A stretch of 64,000 nucleotides of DNA from contig JAVTVX010000001.1 in NCBI GenBank assembly GCA_033439265.1, positions 12,604,608-12,668,607 on the forward strand, given 5' to 3'. Below, one piece after another: positions 57,945 to 64,000 of the stretch; within the stretch, counting starts at the first letter, position 1, and each line of letters starts with the position of its first letter. The position numbers and the translations under genes were made by a program. This DNA comes from Dillenia suffruticosa (taxonomy: Eukaryota > Streptophyta > Magnoliopsida > Dilleniales > Dilleniaceae). The notes beneath the pieces are model-generated. The model saw only the letters and a list, made by a program, of their open reading frames with translations, searched no databases and was not told the origin of the DNA.

Positions 57945-58080
57945 TGGATTTTGGTGGCAATAGGTCTAGGGTTTCTTTTAGGAGAGGATAAATCGAAACC
58001 CTAAGAGAGAGAAAGAGAGAGAGACGAAGTCGACAGAGATGATCGCAAGTGGGAAATTAAGATTGGAGTGGTCTTGTTTG
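57945..58080 (-). promoter_or_regulatory. RPN2 5' region with telo-box motifs
   Basis: On the plus strand CTAGGGTTT (57964-57972) and AAACCCTAA (57995-58003) face each other about 22 bp apart. These match the AAACCCTA telo-box common near transcription starts of plant housekeeping genes. A GA-rich stretch (58004-58022) follows. No TATA box is clear. Confidence 0.45.
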
Positions 58081-59792
58081 TTTTTCTGTATTTTTTATTC
58101 AGTAAAAATGAAAAAAGAGAGGGCTCCTTTTTCTTTTTATTTTTGTACTTTCTTTTAGATCAAGCAAGCTTTGACTTTCTTATCTAGTTTTCCCCCATGC
58201 ACTCTCAACCCATTTTTTATTTTTTAAAAATCAACAAAAATAAAATAAAATTATTGACCAAAGACCAATTTATTATTTGTTATATTTAAAGAATAATTAA
58301 AATTCTTATTTATTTATTTATCTTTATTTTTAAATTTAAAAATAAATTTAAATTTAAATTTCTATTGACTAAGAGCAAGAACCAACTGGTTGTATTCACA
58401 TCAACTTCACTAAGCACAAAATTCACTATTGAACTTTCTTTGATTGTGTTTGCATCAACCCTAATTATAATGATGCCTCCAATTGAGGGTATTCGTGTTG
58501 ACACGGAGTAAAGACCATCAGGTTGATGTCGGCCATCAGAATTGAAACCTCGATGAGCTTATTAAGCTAGCCCTTTGGTAATTGTGGTCCATAGAGATTG
58601 CCTTTGAATTTTTCCGGGAGGTCATTTGGGACTATTTAAAAAATGCTACTTCTAAGCGTAGTGGTTATAAACAACTTTTTAACTTATAAACTCATTTTAA
58701 ATTTTTTTAAAAATAATTTATTATCTGTTTGAATAAATATTACTTAAAAATAATTAACTATTTGATAAAATGAGTATTTATAAACTATATAAAATATAAA
58801 AAAGACCATGATAATCATAAAATGTTTTTACCTAATTAATTAGAATACATGCTTCAAATTTGAATAGTATTACGATTTAAGTGATTGGAAGCTAAAGTCA
58901 AAATAATTCTGTTAAAAACGAATAAATGAAGTAAATAATTTTTAAATTTATTTCTATAAATAAAAATTATAAATACAAATTAACATGACAATCCATAAAC
59001 AGAAATATGTTACAATGATACAGGTGCACGTGGATGAAAATACAAAAGGGTGAGAATATGAAGTCTGTGGTATGGTTGTAATTTTTTTTTTAAATACAAA
59101 AGAATAAAAATATACTTTTATCTATCAAAATAACTTATTTTCGTTGTGTTCAAAAACACCAAAATGAAAAAAATAGAGAACAATCTTTTTTTTTTGGCTT
59201 ATAACCATTTTTGGGGTTTTATAAATATTTTTACAAAATTTAGTTATTTAATAATTATGATTCTAACTTTGACTTATAAACTGATTTGATCGACTTATAA
59301 AAAATTCCAAACATGCTCTAAATCTCAATATGGCGTGAGAGATAAAAAGCATAGACTTTCTTTTTCAAGTCGAGCATAGAGGAATGAAGGAGGCATGTTT
59401 ATCATAGTGTGATCTCGATTCTGCCTTTGCTATAAAAGGATTTGCTATTATAATTTTTATTATTCTTCTTTAGTTATGATTCAAATCAATTGAATATTGG
59501 CGGGTTTTGCTTGTTGAGTACTTGTTGCTTGCTTAGATTCATTGTTGGATCTCGATGTGGACATAATAGTGAATTAGGAGTGATGATCAATATATGTGAT
59601 TTGTTTAAGCAGAGGCACATCTTATATAATGTAATAATCCAAATTTCTGAATAACTAAATAACATATAAACTTTTTGTTTAAATATGTTGGCTTAAGAGT
59701 TTACGGTTTCTCATTCTTCTTTCTATCTAATTTTTGATTAAATAAAAAATGTCTTCAATTGTATAGTTATTTAATAATAAATTATTTAATTT
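58081..59792. other. AT-rich intergenic DNA upstream of RPN2
   Basis: No gene is supported. The stretch 58640-59325 begins and ends with similar TTATAAAC-rich sequence and closes with CCAAACATGCTCTAA, a common look for AT-rich MITE ends, but borders and duplications could not be set. Confidence 0.45.
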
Positions 59793-60542
59793 TGAAGAAA
59801 TTCTAAATATCTTAGAGCAAGAGTGATCAAGGAATGAAGAGAAAACTTTAATGTATCTATCAACAAATGTATAAACAGAAAATGTGACTTTTGCCCAAAA
59901 ACAAGAGAACAACAATTGTGCTAATTTGAATGGGAATTTGTACGGGAGAAATAGTGGATTGATTACCCTTTACATCAAAAACAATAAGAGAGAAGTTGAT
60001 AAAATTGTTCCACTCTAAAGAGAAAATTATTCTTTTGATTTTCTAATTTTTTTCTTTGCACTCCAAATGAGAGACAAGTAAGGTATTAATAGAAAAAGAA
60101 TCTCAATTAGTCAGTATAGGCAAAAACTAACCGGTAGAGAGAAAATTTGCTTATAGAGAGAAAAAGACTAGTCATTAGAAATTTTACCCAAAAAGTCCTT
60201 GGTAGATTGGCTGGTTTATGGACCCTTTTTAGATATTTTTGGACTTCCATTTTGGACCTTAATAAGTTTGAAATATGTTGGAAATGATAAAAACCTTAAA
60301 CATTTTTTTAGGGCATTGGACTCACTTGTTTTGGGTCCCAACATGGCACGGGTTCTGGCCTAGCAAGAACCCAAAACATATTTTTTGTGCCAGTACTTTA
60401 GCCATTTTTAGGCCAGACCTAGGAAACTCTTTGGACCATGATTTGAACTTCCTTTTTGGTTAGAACTTGGTTTCACCAATCTCATTCTCTAATATCTAGC
60501 AAGTCTTAAATTGATGGCTAATTATTCTCCTGTTGATTTCCA
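59793..60542 (-). repeat. Copia-3 3' LTR
   Basis: It aligns with 62259-63146 through shared stretches such as CAACAAATGTATAAA and AATGGGAATTTGTA-like sequence. It has a single copy of the segment that is doubled in the other LTR. The short frame at 60275-60463 is not a gene. Confidence 0.78.
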
Positions 60543-60559
60543 ATACTCCCTATCAAGTT

Positions 60560-60720
60560 TGACAAATAGAAGTCTATGGAGCCAAATTTACCAAAAATAT
60601 CTAGAGATTGATTAACTCCAATTTTGTTCATGACAAGATGACAATCAACCTTCGAGTGCTTGGCTTCTTTGTGGCTTTGTAGTGTACACTCAACAACTTT
60701 CTGTTGTTAGAATCATAGGG
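60560..60720 (-). pseudogene. Copia-3 end of RNase H
   Basis: The minus strand reads KHSKVDCHLVMNKI followed by DFYLSNLIGS. The family has KHIEVDCHFVREKI and a similar end before the polypurine tract. The segment is short and interrupted. Confidence 0.6.
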
Positions 60721-60999
60721 GTAAAGTCAATTAGATTTTGTAGACTTGCCTTTAGATTTGCCCTTCTTTTGTTCGGTGATTGCATTTGAGTTGTGGAATA
60801 CTCCTTTGTTCACCTATTCGAATGGAGGAAGTCTCGACCATGTAGATCTTCTAAGAGTTGATGGAGATGGTGGTGATTCCCCAAACACTTCATGTGCTTC
60901 TGGAGGAAGTGAGGAAGTGAGTCACTTTGGGGTTGTTCTCCCCTTTGCTTAGCTTCTGAGGTGTTTCCTTTCTCCCTCGATTTAGAAGTTGTTGGTGCT

Positions 61000-61600
61000 T
61001 CTCCCCTTACTTCATGTTTTCCTTCCCATTAAATTGATATAGAGGATGGCTTGGTTCATGTGGAAAATACAAAAAAGACTTGTAAATTTAGTATCTTGAT
61101 AGCTCTTCTAGACTTTATCTAAAAAATACAACTCGTTTTCTACAAATATCACATCTTTTGATTTATATATTTGGTTAGACTTAGGATCAAAATATATATC
61201 CTTTTTGAAATGACCTATATTCTAAAAACACAACGCCTACACTTTTTGCCTAAATTGTCCCCAAATTGATTGGGAACATGCACATAACATACTAAACACT
61301 TTTAGGTGACTAAGGTTTGATTTGGTCTTTGTGAGAAACTCCAGTAGGGATTTTTATTGCTAGAGGATAGCTAGTTAATCAAATTAGCAGCAGTACTTAT
61401 TACATTACTTCAATATCTTTTAAACATATTTGCTTGAAACATTATTGTCATACCAATTTCTAGGATGTGCTCATTTTTCCTTTCGATAGCATCGTTTTAT
61501 TTTGGGGTATATGGACATGATATTTGGTGGATTGTATAATTTTCTTTTAGTAATTTTCTAAAAGTATGGTTCATATATCCCCCTAGTTTTCTATCCGTAG
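61000..61600 (-). pseudogene. Copia-3 integrase remnant
   Basis: On the minus strand one can read AIERKNEHILEIGMTIMFQ, a YWSNV-like stretch, CYVHVPNQFGDNLGKKCRRCVF and a degenerate GYS region. These correspond to VAERKNRHILE, YWSDAV and CFVHVPK in copia integrases. Multiple stops are present. The remaining interior to 62258 is leader-like or unassigned. Confidence 0.7.
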
Positions 61601-62258
61601 TTAATAAATGATATGAAATATTTAAACTCATACCAAGATTCTACAAAGGCGGTCCATATGTCAAAATGCATAAAATCAAATGGCTTTTTATATTTAGTCT
61701 TATACATAGGATAGTGTGTTTGAATTTCTTTTCTAAAAATATAGGCCTCACAATATTTATCCTCACAATTTTTATTAGGAAAAATAATCTTTTAAGGTTT
61801 GATTGTGAAGATGTTCTAGTATAACATACCATAATTCATAACTATTTTCTTCATGTGATACTAATGCATGATTGTTTGAAGAAGAGTTAAAAAAAATACA
61901 TTGATTATGCATCATGTCTTGCATTTACTTGTGCAACTTTATGATCGTATCAACGACCGATTCATAAGCTTGGCAAACCTTGGGATTTTTGATTTGCATG
62001 ACCAACTCCAAGACTCCTTCAAGGACAGATTTGTCATTGACTTGCTCAAGCAATTTTAGAACGAATTCTAGGGCCGACACTAGCCTGTTTCTTTGGGCAA
62101 CTTAAGGGAAGATTGTCCCCTGTTGTAGAAAAATTTTGCTTTGAGATGTGGATGGAGGAGACAACATTGATTTTTGGAGTGTCTTGCCTCTTGCAATGTG
62201 AGCATCTTCTCTTGGATTTCCAATTCATTTTTCCAAGTCAAAACTTACTCTGATACCA

Positions 62259-63146
62259 TGAAAAAATTCTAAAATTTTAGAACAAGAGTGGTCAAAAAAT
62301 GAAGAGAGAACTTTTTGACTTTATCAACAAATGTATAAAAAGAAAATGAGACTTTGCTCAAGAGCAAGAAAGAGACGATTATCCTAATTTGAGTGAGAAT
62401 TTGTATTGGTGAAAATGTGGATTAATTACCCTTTACATAAAAAACTAAGAGAGAAATGAAGAAAGTTGTTTCATCGTAGAAAGAACATTATTGTCTAAAC
62501 TTTTTCAATTAAGTATTTATAAAGAAAGAATCTCAACTATTCAATAGAGACAAAAAATTGGCTAGCAGAAAGAAAACTAGCACATAAAGAGGGAAAAAAA
62601 ACCGGCTGTTAGAAATTTTGCCCAAAATACCTTTGGTAGATTAGGTTGTGTTATAGGCTTTTTTTGGCCTTATTCGAACTCCCATTTTGAATCTTAATGG
62701 ATTTCGAATATGTTGGAAAAAATGTAGGTCTTGAATATCCTTTCAGACCATTGGGCTGACTTGTATGGTCCCAACGTGGGCCTACATTTTGCCCAAAATA
62801 CCTTTGGTAGATTGAGTTGTGTTATAGGCCTTTTTTGGCCTTATTCGAACTCCTATTTTGAATCTTAATGGACTTAGAATACGTTGGAAAAGATATAGGT
62901 CTTGAATATCCTTTCAGACCATTGGGTTGACTTGTATGGTCCCAACATGGACCTCGGTTTTGGCCAAATTAGGCTAGAATCTAGAACATATTTTTGGACC
63001 TATCCATTTTTTGGACCAAAACTTGGAGCTTCTTAGGTCATGATTTGGGTTTCCTTTTGGATTATACTTGGGTTTTCACCGTTTCCTTTCTCTAATGTCT
63101 AGCGAGTTTTGAATTAATGATTAATTGTTCTTATCTTGATTTCTCA
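62259..63146 (-). repeat. Copia-3 5' LTR with internal tandem duplication
   Basis: About 171 bp starting at ATTTTGCCCAAAATACC (62615) is repeated from 62786 with few changes. The other LTR has the segment once, so the duplication followed insertion and accounts for most of the 138 bp length difference. Confidence 0.75.
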
Positions 63147-63651
63147 TAAATTTTTCTTAATTTCTATCATAAATCATTTTGTTGAGACCCCTTCACTATC
63201 GTTTTTAATTTCTAACTTTGATAACTTATTCTATTCATTTTTAAATATTTTTTCCTCACTTGATTATTCATCTCTCTCTTCTTGGTTTAATGTTTTAGTT
63301 CTCTCTATTCTATCCCTTTTACCTTTATCTTCTTGTCTCTCTTTATCTATCTAATTTTGCACATATTATTTTCTTGATGTACTTAGGATCCTTTAGTGTG
63401 TCCCTCTCCTAAAGACACTTTACACTCTTTCCCTTAAACACACTTTGCCTCTCTTCTTACATTTCTCTCTCAAATTCGATCTCTCTTCGATCCTTCTTAA
63501 TACCAGCCACTGCTATTAACATCACTTGACTTTCCGCAGTGGCTACGATCATGAAATTATTGATGACAACATCTACCTTTATCACATTTATTGGTAAATC
63601 CTATATCTTTTTCCTAATTGATTGCATCTTGTGCATTTTAGTTGGTAAGAT
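63147..63651. other. Pyrimidine-rich DNA, no gene seen
   Basis: CT-rich on the plus strand (TCTCTCTTCTTGG and similar around 63270-63490). The frame at 63136-63354 is low-complexity and not supported. Confidence 0.5.
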
Positions 63652-64000
63652 TGTCATGTCCGGACTCTCCCGTTGAGTACGCAACAATCGCCGCGTTATT
63701 TTGTTATATGAGCAGCATCTACTCATATACCGGAATAGCGCAAAACATTCAATCTATTTAAAAACAACTCAAATATCACCTTAATAATATCCTAGATCAT
63801 CCAGTATCAAAAGCATGCAATTTCACACAATTTAAGGATCAATTCAATTTATCTCTGTTCATGCATGCATGCAAATGGGCCAACCCGGCCATTTCAAAAT
63901 TTTCATAAATTTACAATCTCAAAATAGTTCAAAATTTATCATGAAGTGTCCAAATATCCCAATTTAAACAATAAAAATAGTAAGAAAAGTTTTTAAATCA
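63652..64000 (-). mobile_element. Start of a reversed gypsy-type LTR, cut by the window edge
   Basis: TGTCATGTCCGGACTCTCC at 63652 is the complement of an LTR end of the form GGAGAGTCCGGACATGACA-like, typical of gypsy elements. The sequence then changes character and runs to the edge. The other end is not in the window. Confidence 0.5.

Larger units (their letters stand above)
59793..63146 (-). mobile_element. Copia-3: antisense, internally deleted Ty1/copia element
   Basis: Two related repeats, 59793-60542 and 62259-63146, enclose 1.7 kb. On the minus strand the left one is the 3' LTR, preceded by an AGGGAGTAT polypurine tract (about 60543-60551). The right one is the 5' LTR, followed by TGGTATCAGAGT (62248-62259), a primer-binding site for the initiator tRNA. 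The interior read backwards gives leader, part of integrase (61000-61600) and the last part of RNase H (60560-60680). Reverse transcriptase is missing. I see no clear target duplication. Confidence 0.78.

Noticed and set aside
57949..57957. GGTGGCAAT near the RPN2 start, similar to the yeast proteasome control element GGTGGCAAA
   Set aside because: Plants have no Rpn4 factor, the last base differs, and the site lies about 60 bp before the ATG, probably in the leader. Most likely chance.
59788..63151. A 5 bp target duplication for Copia-3
   Set aside because: AATTT on the left and TAAAT on the right do not match, and in such AT-rich DNA weak similarity means little.

Overview
This is a 64 kb stretch of a plant nuclear genome. 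The evidence is spliced GT-AG genes with plant-specific products, strongly AT-rich intergenic DNA, and long terminal repeat (LTR) retrotransposons, CACTA transposons and tRNA-derived SINEs. The two host proteins are of dicot type; I cannot name the species.

About two thirds of the window is transposable elements, many inserted inside each other. From left to right: (1) 551-15987, a decayed Ty1/copia element (Copia-1) split inside its RNase H region by a Ty3/gypsy element with about 3 kb LTRs (Gypsy-1, 5157-15099). Gypsy-1 carries a LINE fragment and, in its right LTR, a MITE-like insertion. (2) 17847-41323, a second copia element (Copia-2) opened by three separate insertions: Gypsy-2 (18158-26321), CACTA-1 (27527-30983) and CACTA-2 (31030-38714). 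Gypsy-2 itself contains a SINE and a reversed solo LTR. Target-site duplications can be read for nearly every level, so the order of insertion can be worked out. (3) 59793-63146, an antisense copia remnant (Copia-3), followed by the start of a further LTR that runs off the right edge.

The gene-bearing island is 42.8-58.1 kb, with two genes on the minus strand. 42847-44471 is a four-exon bHLH gene predicted to encode 414 residues, clearly the stomatal guard-cell regulator FAMA. 46975-57887 is a 13-exon gene predicted to encode 1000 residues, the 26S proteasome base subunit RPN2 (PSMD1). I placed exon limits by hand from splice signals, frame continuity and family knowledge; the reading frame closes exactly in both genes. 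No functional link between them is implied. The FAMA 3' flank carries a tandem duplication that starts at the stop codon, and several (GA)n tracts sit close to both genes.

I found no tRNA or rRNA gene that looks functional, no CRISPR array and no complete transposase. I found nothing that I would call a new biological system. The most informative content is the datable nesting of elements, the unusual GC-rich arrays and repeated promoter-like modules inside the non-autonomous CACTA elements, and small structural changes at the two genes.
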